NCBI GenBank assembly: GCA_050258575.1
Contig: JBLMYZ010000010.1
Location: 1-23,372, forward strand
Length of the DNA: 23,372 nt
DNA from: JAPUDS01 sp050258575
GTDB lineage: Bacteria > Patescibacteriota > Saccharimonadia > Saccharimonadales > Saccharimonadaceae
Reading direction: 5' to 3'
Shown: positions 12,838-20,054 of the stretch, piece by piece
How positions within the stretch are numbered: the first letter of the stretch is position 1
Layout: each line of letters begins with the position of its first letter
Notes under the pieces: model-generated
Database searches by the model: none
Told to the model about the DNA's origin: nothing
Seen by the model: the letters and a program-made list of their open reading frames with translations, nothing else
Translations under genes and position numbers: made by a program

Positions 12838-14046
12838 ATGAAAAAAATATTTCAAGGTGTGCTCGTTGCGGCCGTGCTGGCGGTGAGTGGTTTTGCGGCT
12901 GCGCCAGTAATGGCACAGGCTGTGGTGGCGATGTCCGAAAAGACGTCGGCAGTGGCAGCCGATCAGACAGTAGACGGGTCGGCATTTTTAGCCGGCGACG
13001 CGGTGACTGTTGCCGGGACAGTGAAGGGTGACGTGTACTGTGCTGGTGGAACAGTGTTGATAAGCGGTGTTGTCGAAGGAGATGTGTTGTGTGCTGGTCA
13101 GAGTGTGACGATCGCTGGTACGGTGAAGGGCGACGTTCGCGCCGCAGCGATGACGCTCGTCATGCAAGGAACTGTTGAGAAAAATGCAACACTTTTTGGC
13201 CAGACAGTGTTACTTGAACAGACAAATGCGGTGAAAAATGACGTAACTGTGGGCGGATCTATTGTTCGTCTCGCAGGAACAGTTGGACGCGATGCGCGAG
13301 TTGGTGCGATGACACTTGATCTCGGTGGAACAGTTGTTCGTCACTTTGAAGGGGAAGTCGAAAACTTGCAAGCTACTTCTGCCGCACGAGTCGGTGGCAA
13401 CATGACCTACTGGAGCTCGAAAGACGGTGTCGTGCCGCAAGGTGTGGTAGCTGGTGAGGTACATCGTTACCAACCAGCTGAGTATGAAGAAGAGCAAGCG
13501 CCGTCGGTGGCAACATTTGTGAGCAGTATGGTGACAGGGATCGCGTTCCTAATGATTTTGACGCTGTTTATTGTGCTTGTTGTGCCGCGAACGGTGCGGC
13601 GCCTGAGTGACTACTCGTGGAAGCGTATTTGGCTGCCGCTGCTTGTTGGGATGGCTAGTTTGTTCGTCGCTTTGCCGCTTATTGTTCTACTGCTGTTGTC
13701 GATCGTTGGACTGCCAGTCGCACTACTGTTGGTGGTTGTGATTGGACTCATGCTGCTGGTTGCTGGGCCTCTTAGTGCCTACTATATTGGTCGCTGGTTA
13801 CTCGAGGGGCGTTCGACAAATATGATCGTGTCAGCGCTGCTAGGCTCTCTTGTGCTTGGTACGGTCGCTGCTATTCCGTTTGTCGGCGGTTTGGTCGTGT
13901 TCCTGGCTCTAGCTACTGGTATAGGTATGGTTGTTCTCAGCCTGCGTAGCGAGTTTACAGGAAAGCCGGTGTATGCGGATGTAGGGGGAGAGCGGAAGAG
14001 CGAAAAATCGGGAGAGCGAAAGATCGCAAGATCGAAAGAACGATAG
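12838..14046 (+). CDS. Bactofilin-like polymer-forming membrane protein
   Basis: A 402-residue protein. A signal peptide (MKKIFQGVLVAAVLAVSGFA, AAPVMAQA) is followed at about 40-205 by repeated short beta-helix turns of the polymer-forming type, each with a G-x-V-x-G-D-V pattern (AGTVKGDVYCAGG, SGVVEGDVLCAGQ, AGTVKGDVRAAAM, then AGTVGRDARVGAM). From about 228 on, four or more membrane segments follow (VTGIAFLMILTLFIVLVV; PLLVGMASLFVALPLIVLLLLSI; VALLLVVVIGLMLLVAGP; then a Gly-rich pair near 340-375). The tail is highly charged (ERKSEKSGERKIARSKER) and encoded by repetitive DNA. Cytosolic bactofilins lack a signal peptide; this membrane version likely places the beta-helix outside the cell. 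The ATG at 12838 has SD AAGGAGG; an in-frame upstream ATG at 12736 would overlap the 56-aa ORF and spoil the signal peptide. Confidence 0.85.
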   Translation: MKKIFQGVLVAAVLAVSGFAAAPVMAQAVVAMSEKTSAVAADQTVDGSAFLAGDAVTVAGTVKGDVYCAGGTVLISGVVEGDVLCAGQSVTIAGTVKGDVRAAAMTLVMQGTVEKNATLFGQTVLLEQTNAVKNDVTVGGSIVRLAGTVGRDARVGAMTLDLGGTVVRHFEGEVENLQATSAARVGGNMTYWSSKDGVVPQGVVAGEVHRYQPAEYEEEQAPSVATFVSSMVTGIAFLMILTLFIVLVVPRTVRRLSDYSWKRIWLPLLVGMASLFVALPLIVLLLLSIVGLPVALLLVVVIGLMLLVAGPLSAYYIGRWLLEGRSTNMIVSALLGSLVLGTVAAIPFVGGLVVFLALATGIGMVVLSLRSEFTGKPVYADVGGERKSEKSGERKIARSKER

Positions 14047-14057
14047 ATCGCAAGATC
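14021..14057 (+). repeat. Direct repeat across the bactofilin stop codon
   Basis: AGATCGCAAGATC occurs at 14021-14033 and again at 14045-14057, 24 bp apart, inside a purine-rich stretch (about 13985-14080) full of related GAGCGAA/GATCGAAAG units. The stop codon TAG (14044-14046) overlaps the second copy, so repeat expansion or contraction would change the C-terminus. The gap to the convergent kinase gene (14047-14126) holds no clear terminator. Confidence 0.7.
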
Positions 14058-14126
14058 TGAGATTTAAGAGCTGAGAGAGTCGCAAAGAGCTATTGATATT
14101 TATTCACTTACGCACTTACTAACTTC

Positions 14127-16088
14127 CTACACCGCCAAAGGCGTATTCACAATCATGCGGGTGCCACCTTCGACTTTTGGTATCGCAGAGATACTGCCGC
14201 CAGTGTAGTCCATGATAAGTTTGTTGAGGAACAGGCTAAAGCCGAGACCTTCGTAGTTAAATTCGATCGCTGAGGTAGCGCGGGAAAACGGCTTGAAGAG
14301 CTGGTCGAGTTTTTCGTTGTCGATACCGATACCGTTGTCGGAAATAGCGATAGACAACGTTCGTCCTTCGGTGTCGTCGCTGATTGTGATCTGACCGCCT
14401 TCTTTGTTGAATTTGATCGCATTGTCGATGAGCGAACTGAGGACAAAGTTAAAGAGCAGGGGATTTTGGCGGATTGTTGAGTCGCTGGCGGCGTTCGTGA
14501 CGGTGATATCTTTTTCTGACAACGCCGTCTGGTAACTGAAGATGACTTGGTTGATCGCCTCGCGCAGGCTAAACTCTTCGAGTGTGCGCTCGGTGCCAGT
14601 CTGGACTTGGCCAAGCAGGAGAAACTTCTCTAAGATGGCCGCAAAACGATCGTATCCGTCGGCAAAAAAGTGATATGATGGCAACTGAACGATTTTGTCG
14701 CGTTCAGTGTCGATAGCGTCTAGGCCTTCTTTGAGTACACCTGTCTGATTAGCGATAAGGTTGTTTCTGGTCTCGTCGACAGTTCTCTCATGCTCGATAA
14801 GCTGCTGGTGGCGAGCGCGCAGTTTTTTCTGCAAGTGATGGTTGCGCACGATGAGGTATAGCGCCGTGATAAAGGTGGTGACGATAAGGAGCTGAAATAG
14901 TGCATTGGACATGACGATAGTTTTGTTGCCAACTACTCCAAGGAAAAAGTTAGCTAACAACGTGAGAACGAGCGAGGCGAGGATAGGACCCCAAAAATAC
15001 CCGGAGCGAAAAACGGACGGACTCTTTTCGGTATCTGGCGGAGTAGTGATGCTTTTGAGCTCGGTATTTTGCTCGATGTCATGCAATACGGCGGCGATTT
15101 TCTGGTCGAGCTGTTTGAGCGTTTCTACGAGATCGGCGATGCTTTCCTTGGCTATTTCTTTCATCGTGATCATCATGTCGAGCCCGTTGCGCATAACAGT
15201 CATAGGCGTGCGCAGATAATGCGAGGCCAGTGCCACAAAATTATCTTTTTGTTCGGCGATACTGCGCTCACGCTTTAAAATTGCTGCCAGCTGACGGACA
15301 TAAATAGCTTCTCGGATAGCTTGGAGGATAGGGATGATGATCAACAGAATAACGAGTACAAACATATATACCGGGATTTGTTCAACAGTTTCTTGCGGCA
15401 AGCTGCGGAAAAACGTCACTGTTTCCTGGGGTAAGGCGTCGACGAGGGTTTGCGCAATCGGCTGCAAGACGTCAGGAACGTTACGCAATTTGTTAGCTCC
15501 CAGCTGATTGTCTGGGTTTGAACCGCCCCCAATACTGACCGATTGAGGTGTCGAGCATTGACCGTTATTATTTTTCATATCGGTTGGCGTGGCGGTTTGG
15601 ACGCCTGGAATATTTAAACAGACATCGACTTCGTTCGGCGCGGGCAAACAGGTATTGTTAGAGGTGAGGAAGTGTCCTTCCGGTACAGCAGCTTGGACGC
15701 CGTCAAGGTTTTGGCAGACGTCGACAAGCGGTTCGGGCTCAGCCGGCTGCAAATAACAGTTGCCCTCCGTCGTGCGATAATATCCTGCCGGTAGTGTCTC
15801 CTGAGTACCGGTAATATTGAGGCATAAATCGACCGGCGGTTCCGGGGTGGGGTCGGTCGGTGGAGTGGTCGGCGTGTAGCAGTTGCCGTCGGTGTCGTGC
15901 TGCATGCCAGCAGGCAGTGTTGGCTGCTCGCCAGGAATATTTGGACAAACGTCAGCAACCAGCGGCTGGATAGTCTGCGCCAGCTGCGATTGTTGTGCCG
16001 ACACCGACCAAGCGAGACCTGTAAATAACACAGCGCCCACGGCGCTGATGATGTACGCGAAAAGTTTAAAAATCGTGCGTTGTTTCAT
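14127..16088 (-). CDS. Membrane histidine kinase with Cys-repeat ectodomain and split catalytic core
   Basis: A 653-residue predicted sensor kinase. A signal or TM segment (about 8-30) is followed by an ectodomain with four Cys-pair repeats (C48-C70, C89-C111, C125-C147, C157-C178) of the form D-x-C-x-N-(I/L)-x-G-x-Q-x-x-x-P, joined by Pro-rich linkers; then a TM at 238-258. A dimerisation helix carries the H-box ASHYLRTP with phospho-acceptor His290. Two further TM segments follow (366-386 and 392-414), then a second helical region (435-500) resembling a DHp without a histidine, and a complete HATPase domain (505-653: N-box LIDNAIKFN, G1 DNGIGI, F-box LFKPF, G2 YEGLGFSL). Normally the H-box and ATPase are adjacent. 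No response regulator is present. It is divergent from a MacB-type exporter. Confidence 0.85.
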   Translation of the reverse strand: MKQRTIFKLFAYIISAVGAVLFTGLAWSVSAQQSQLAQTIQPLVADVCPNIPGEQPTLPAGMQHDTDGNCYTPTTPPTDPTPEPPVDLCLNITGTQETLPAGYYRTTEGNCYLQPAEPEPLVDVCQNLDGVQAAVPEGHFLTSNNTCLPAPNEVDVCLNIPGVQTATPTDMKNNNGQCSTPQSVSIGGGSNPDNQLGANKLRNVPDVLQPIAQTLVDALPQETVTFFRSLPQETVEQIPVYMFVLVILLIIIPILQAIREAIYVRQLAAILKRERSIAEQKDNFVALASHYLRTPMTVMRNGLDMMITMKEIAKESIADLVETLKQLDQKIAAVLHDIEQNTELKSITTPPDTEKSPSVFRSGYFWGPILASLVLTLLANFFLGVVGNKTIVMSNALFQLLIVTTFITALYLIVRNHHLQKKLRARHQQLIEHERTVDETRNNLIANQTGVLKEGLDAIDTERDKIVQLPSYHFFADGYDRFAAILEKFLLLGQVQTGTERTLEEFSLREAINQVIFSYQTALSEKDITVTNAASDSTIRQNPLLFNFVLSSLIDNAIKFNKEGGQITISDDTEGRTLSIAISDNGIGIDNEKLDQLFKPFSRATSAIEFNYEGLGFSLFLNKLIMDYTGGSISAIPKVEGGTRMIVNTPLAV

Positions 16089-16115
16089 ATTTGTGTTAAC
16101 GTTTACTCTGTATTC

Positions 16116-16144
16116 AGTGTATAACGAAAGTACTTGTGTTTCAA
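16116..16144 (-). promoter_or_regulatory. Histidine kinase promoter
   Basis: On the minus strand TTGAAA (16144-16139), 17 nt, TACACT (16121-16116). The start would be near 16109, with a leader of about 20 nt lacking an obvious SD. Confidence 0.5.
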
Positions 16145-16170
16145 GTCTGTTTTTCTCGGTTGGGGTAACG

Positions 16171-16176
16171 TATAAT
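16171..16176 (+). promoter_or_regulatory. -10 element of the MacB-type exporter, predicted leaderless
   Basis: A perfect TATAAT lies 8 nt before the ATG at 16185, with no SD between. The -35 is not clear. It faces the divergent kinase promoter about 30 bp away, so one regulator could control both. Confidence 0.6.
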
Positions 16177-16184
16177 CAACGCTG

Positions 16185-16898
16185 ATGATAGAACTACGAG
16201 GTGTGACCAAGCAGTACGGCAAAAAACAAAATACGTTTGTGGCGCTCGAAAATATCACGTTTTCGGTCGAGGAAGGCAAGACGGTGGCGATCGTTGGCAA
16301 AAGCGGCAGCGGTAAAAGTACGCTCATGCACGTCATGAGCGGGTTAGACAAAACAACGGCTGGGGGTGTGTTCGTCGGCGGACAAGACATCGTCCAGATG
16401 AAACGCCGCGCTGCTGACGAGTTTCGCAGCCGCGACATGAGCTTTATTTTTCAGAGCTTTTTTGTTCAGGGAAATGAAACTTGCTACAACAATGTGTCGC
16501 TACCGCTAGAGATCGCCAAAGTACCGCGCCGGCAGCGCCGCGCTCGTGTTGAACAAGCGCTTCAGGCGGTGGAGCTGCTGGACAAAAAGAACTCAAAAGC
16601 CAAGGACTTGTCCGGTGGTCAAAAACAACGGTTGGCTATTGCGCGAGCGATCGTCAACCAACCAAAACTACTCTTTGCCGACGAACCCACCGGCAACCTC
16701 GACAGCGTGACCGGGGCGGTGGTTGAAAAATTACTCTTCGACTACGCTCGGACCAACCGTGCAACGTTGGTTGTCGTGACGCACGACCAGGAGCTAGCGG
16801 ACAAATGCGACGTACAGATTCATCTCAAAGACGGTAGTATTGAACAAATACACACTGTGTCGCCAGTGAAAAAACCTACGAGAAAGGTCATGGTATGA
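16185..16898 (+). CDS. MacB/LolD-type ABC transporter ATP-binding protein
   Basis: A 237-residue cytoplasmic ATPase of the MacB/LolD/FtsE class. It has Walker A (GKSGSGKST), Q-loop (FIFQSFFVQGNETCYNNVSLPLE), signature LSGGQKQR, Walker B (LLFADEPTGNLD; the EPTGNLD form is typical of this class) and the H-loop (VVVTHDQE). It overlaps the permease gene by 4 nt (ATGA), so the two are translationally coupled and work as one mechanotransmission exporter. The FtsX-type partner argues against an importer. Likely cargo classes are peptides, lipoproteins or antimicrobials; the cargo cannot be read from sequence. Confidence 0.95.
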   Translation: MIELRGVTKQYGKKQNTFVALENITFSVEEGKTVAIVGKSGSGKSTLMHVMSGLDKTTAGGVFVGGQDIVQMKRRAADEFRSRDMSFIFQSFFVQGNETCYNNVSLPLEIAKVPRRQRRARVEQALQAVELLDKKNSKAKDLSGGQKQRLAIARAIVNQPKLLFADEPTGNLDSVTGAVVEKLLFDYARTNRATLVVVTHDQELADKCDVQIHLKDGSIEQIHTVSPVKKPTRKVMV

Positions 16899-18262
16899 AA
16901 CGGCTCGATATTGTTCGGCGTGCGGCGCGTAATCTTCGTCAGGCCAAGGGCCGCACGCTGTTGACGGCGCTAGCGATCGCGGTGGGGGCGTTTACGATCA
17001 TGATGAGCCTCGCCGCCGGAGCAGGAACAAGAGAGTATACGAGAAATCTGATTGAGTCAAACGCCGATCCGCAGACGATGTTGGTGACGAAACGAAGTAA
17101 TACTGGTGATGGTTCTCTTGTGATGACGCAGCGCGGCCTGCGGGAATACGGCCAAAACGTTGACGCGGCGACAGGGGTTGAGATGATCGATCAACATGAT
17201 ATCGATGTGCTCGAAAAAAGAAGCGACGTCGACTGGGTGATCCCGTACTACCAGATAAAAGTTAACTGGGCTACGTTTGAAGGGGTCGACAAAAAATACT
17301 CAATGGACGCTGCTCTCTACGACCCATATATCAAAGGAAGTGTGGCGGTTGGGACGCTGCCTGCAAGGGGAAAGGCGATCGAGCGAAACGAGATCGTCAT
17401 GCCGGAAGATTTTGCAACGTTTTTACATAAGAGACCGGAAGAACTGGTAGGTAAAAAAGTTACTCTCAATGTGAGTAGCCAGGCGAAACAATTGTCTGAG
17501 AGTGAGATCAGGCAGCTGTTTATGACGGGCGGTTCGGCGGCGGTTGAAACTGCGATGAGAGGTGAGACAAAAGAGATCGTTTTGACGATTCGGGCGTTTA
17601 CGAAGTCAAATACGTCGTCAAAAATGGTTTCAAGCACCGGTAGCGCAGCGCAGATCAACGAAGGACTGGCGCGTGAGATATCGGAGCTGACGACTAAGGG
17701 AACAGATCAGTATCAACGGTACTACACAGCGACGGTGCGTATAAAAGATGGCACAAAACCGAGCGATCTGAAAGATTCGTTTAAACAGTCTGGGTATACG
17801 GTTATGACGGTCGAGGACATGCAAACAATGTTGTTCCAGTTTGTCAACGTACTACAGTATATTGTGGCTGGTTTTGGCGTGCTAGCGCTGATCGCGAGCG
17901 TGTTTGGGATCGTAAATACGCAGTATATTTCAGTACTAGAGCGGACGAGTCAGATCGGTCTCATGAAAGCCCTCGGGATGCCGAACCGTGGTATCGGCAA
18001 ACTGTTTCGCTACGAAGCGGCCTGGATTGGTTTTTTGGGCGGTATTATCGGGATCGGGCTGGCATGGCTGGCGGTGTATTTGCTTAACCCGTGGATCACG
18101 TCGACGCTCGGACTGGGCGAGGGAAATTATCTGCTGCGGTTTGAGTGGCTGTCGGCGCTCGTACTACTGCTTGGACTGATCGTGACTGCGATCACTGCTG
18201 GTTGGCTGCCGAGCCGCAAGGCCGCGAAACTCGATCCGATCGAGGCGCTGCGAACTGAGTAG
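16895..18262 (+). CDS. MacB/FtsX-type ABC transporter permease
   Basis: A 455-residue membrane protein with the standard MacB layout. A cytoplasmic N-terminal helix (RRAARNLRQAKGRTLLTALAI) leads into TM1 (about 20-42), followed by a large extracytoplasmic domain (about 45-310) of the MacB-PCD type, then three TM segments at the C-terminus (about 315-340, 370-395, 415-438) forming the FtsX domain. It ends with the conserved coupling-helix tail GWLPSRKAAKLDPIEALRTE. The phrase SQIGLMKALGMPNRGI is the cytoplasmic helix contacting the ATPase. With the ATPase upstream it makes a complete two-gene exporter; no membrane-fusion or outer-membrane partner is present, consistent with a single-membrane cell. 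It is convergent with the DUF192 gene, three bases apart. Confidence 0.95.
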   Translation: MKRLDIVRRAARNLRQAKGRTLLTALAIAVGAFTIMMSLAAGAGTREYTRNLIESNADPQTMLVTKRSNTGDGSLVMTQRGLREYGQNVDAATGVEMIDQHDIDVLEKRSDVDWVIPYYQIKVNWATFEGVDKKYSMDAALYDPYIKGSVAVGTLPARGKAIERNEIVMPEDFATFLHKRPEELVGKKVTLNVSSQAKQLSESEIRQLFMTGGSAAVETAMRGETKEIVLTIRAFTKSNTSSKMVSSTGSAAQINEGLAREISELTTKGTDQYQRYYTATVRIKDGTKPSDLKDSFKQSGYTVMTVEDMQTMLFQFVNVLQYIVAGFGVLALIASVFGIVNTQYISVLERTSQIGLMKALGMPNRGIGKLFRYEAAWIGFLGGIIGIGLAWLAVYLLNPWITSTLGLGEGNYLLRFEWLSALVLLLGLIVTAITAGWLPSRKAAKLDPIEALRTE

Positions 18263-18265
18263 CAG

Positions 18266-18745
18266 TTATGACTCTGCAAATACCACCTGATCGCCGATAC
18301 TGAGACCGTAGGTACGAATATCACCACTGTTTAACTCTATAAAATATAACGCCGGCGTATCAGACGGGTTGGCATACGTTTCGGGGAAACTCTCTGGCGA
18401 GATATTTTCGAGCAAATAAACAATCCGGTCGTCTTTACCAACCCAGATAACATCGAGAGGGATATACATATCTTTCATCCATAGACTCATCACCCCTTCG
18501 TCGAGACCGCGAAATATCATACCGTGTCGTTTGGCGAGATAGCGCGTATTGCCGAGACCGCCCTGCCGGTCGAGGTCACTGCGGGTGACATATAACGTGA
18601 ACGTGGTCTCGCCGATAGTTGCCGTGTGCGTTGGCAAGTTGATAGGCGGGGTGGTTGTCTGCGGCCGGGTGGCTAGATACCACCAAACGCTACCGGCAAT
18701 CAACAAAATAACTCCCGCGCCAAAAACGAAACGTTTTACTGTCAT
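18266..18745 (-). CDS. DUF192 family protein, membrane-anchored
   Basis: A 159-residue protein. The N-terminal hydrophobic helix (VFGAGVILLIAGSVWWYLA) is an anchor or signal peptide with an export-type charge distribution, then a Thr/Pro linker leads into the DUF192 domain (about 45-157). Family features are present: the R-x-x-G-L-x-x-x-x-x-L segment, the H-G-M-I-F motif, the S-L-W-M-K-D-M-x-I-P-L-D-V-I-W signature, and the final Gly-Asp-x-Val strand. The family is widespread, extracytoplasmic and of unknown biochemical function. The ATG at 18745 lies 6 nt after a -10-like TAGTAT (18757-18752) preceded by TGG, with no SD at usable spacing. Confidence 0.92.
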   Translation of the reverse strand: MTVKRFVFGAGVILLIAGSVWWYLATRPQTTTPPINLPTHTATIGETTFTLYVTRSDLDRQGGLGNTRYLAKRHGMIFRGLDEGVMSLWMKDMYIPLDVIWVGKDDRIVYLLENISPESFPETYANPSDTPALYFIELNSGDIRTYGLSIGDQVVFAES

Positions 18746-18751
18746 ATATCT

Positions 18752-18760
18752 ATACTACCA
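18752..18760 (-). promoter_or_regulatory. Extended -10 of the DUF192 gene, predicted leaderless
   Basis: On the minus strand TGG-TAGTAT is followed by six bases and then ATG. AGGAG occurs upstream of this element but 17 nt from the ATG, too far for an SD. Confidence 0.45.
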
Positions 18761-18771
18761 GCTCCTAGCGG

Positions 18772-18800
18772 TTTACTCGCGCATTCGAAACGCCTATACT
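18772..18800 (+). promoter_or_regulatory. serS promoter, predicted leaderless
   Basis: TTTACT (18772-18777), 17 nt, TATACT (18795-18800), then six bases and the ATG at 18807. No SD is present. The promoter fixes the start of serS at 18807; longer in-frame starts lie upstream of it and inside the DUF192 region. Confidence 0.7.
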
Positions 18801-18806
18801 AGAGAT

Positions 18807-20051
18807 ATGCTAGATATCAAATTTATTCGAGAGAATGCCGAGCGCGTTGCAGACGCGGCGGCGAAAAAAGGGTATAAAAATGTCGATATTGCCGCACTGC
18901 TCGAGACAGATGAACGGCGGCGCGACTTGCAGCAACAAGTTGACGAACTACGGACAAAACGCAACGACAACGCCGCCAAAATGAAAGGCGGCAAGCCGGA
19001 GCAAGCGCTGATTGACGAAGGTAAACAGATCAAAATCGCCCTCGCCGAGCGCGAAGAATACCTGGCGAGTGTCAACAAAGAACATGCAGCGTTGCTCGCG
19101 GCAGTACCAAATATTATTTTCGACGACGTACCGCTTGGCGGCGAGGAAAACAGCGTCGAAGTCAAGCAGTGGGGCGAGCAAACCACCGGCGCGAAAGACC
19201 ACCTCGACTTTGCGTTTGAACGCGGTTGGGTAGATTTTGAGCGCGGCGCGAAAGTCGCCGGTGCGAAGTTTTACTACCTAAAAGGTGACTTGGCGCTGCT
19301 CGAAAACGCTATCTACCAGTTTGCGCTCGACTACGTGACGAAAAAAGGCTTTACGTTTTTGACCGTGCCGCATATGGTCAACATGCGCACCGCTGAAGGT
19401 GCCGGTTTTACGCCAAAAGGTGAGGGCGGGAACGAATACGTCGTCGAGGGCGAGGACTTGACGCTTATCGGTACGGCCGAAGCGCCGCTGACCGGCTACC
19501 ATGCGAACGAGATTTTAGACGAAAAAGATTTGCCGTTACTGTACGCGGGCTACAGCCCGTGCTACCGCAAAGAAGCCGGGACGTACGGAAAACACACCCG
19601 CGGATTGTTTCGAGTTCATCAGTTTAACAAGCTTGAAATGTATATTTTTTCACTACCCGAACAGAGCAAAGAGATGCACGAAAAGATCCTGGTTATCGAA
19701 GAGGAATTATGCCAAGCGCTTGGTATACCGTACCACGTTATCAACATCGCCGCGGGCGATCTCGGTGCGCCGGCAGCGAAGAAATACGACCTCGAATACT
19801 GGTCGCCAGTCGACGAAACCTACCGCGAGCTGACCAGCTGTTCAAACTGCACTGACTACCAGGCACGCGGTCTCAACATTCGCGTACGGCGCGCAAACGG
19901 CGACCTTGACACTGTACATACGCTGAACGGCACTGCTGTGTCGCTAGCGCGGACACTCGTGGCGGTGATCGAACACTACCAAAACGCCGACGGCACACTC
20001 CGGGTGCCAAGCGTTCTCCGATCCTATCTTGGAAACAGAGAGGTTTTGTAA
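18807..20051 (+). CDS. serS: Seryl-tRNA synthetase
   Basis: A 414-residue class II synthetase that charges tRNA-Ser. The N-terminal long coiled-coil arm (about 25-105: LQQQVDELRTKRNDNAAKM ... KIALAEREEYLASVN) binds the tRNA long variable arm. The catalytic core follows: motif 1 near FALDYVTKKGFTFLTVPHM, the Ser-binding TAEAPLTGYHANE, motif 2 around CYRKEAGTYGKHTRGLFRVHQF, the region DLGAPAAKKYDLEYW and ELTSCSNCTDYQARGLNIR, and motif 3 in LNGTAVSLARTLVAVIEHYQ. All are conserved and length is normal. The frame is open further upstream, but MLDIKFIRENAE is the usual start of the family and sits 6 nt after a -10 box. pyrD follows after three bases, so they form an operon. Confidence 0.97.
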   Translation: MLDIKFIRENAERVADAAAKKGYKNVDIAALLETDERRRDLQQQVDELRTKRNDNAAKMKGGKPEQALIDEGKQIKIALAEREEYLASVNKEHAALLAAVPNIIFDDVPLGGEENSVEVKQWGEQTTGAKDHLDFAFERGWVDFERGAKVAGAKFYYLKGDLALLENAIYQFALDYVTKKGFTFLTVPHMVNMRTAEGAGFTPKGEGGNEYVVEGEDLTLIGTAEAPLTGYHANEILDEKDLPLLYAGYSPCYRKEAGTYGKHTRGLFRVHQFNKLEMYIFSLPEQSKEMHEKILVIEEELCQALGIPYHVINIAAGDLGAPAAKKYDLEYWSPVDETYRELTSCSNCTDYQARGLNIRVRRANGDLDTVHTLNGTAVSLARTLVAVIEHYQNADGTLRVPSVLRSYLGNREVL

Positions 20052-20054
20052 CAG

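Noticed and set aside
18549..18806. N-terminal extension of SerRS in the open frame upstream of 18807
   Set aside because: It overlaps the DUF192 gene on the other strand, precedes the promoter and is not part of the SerRS family.
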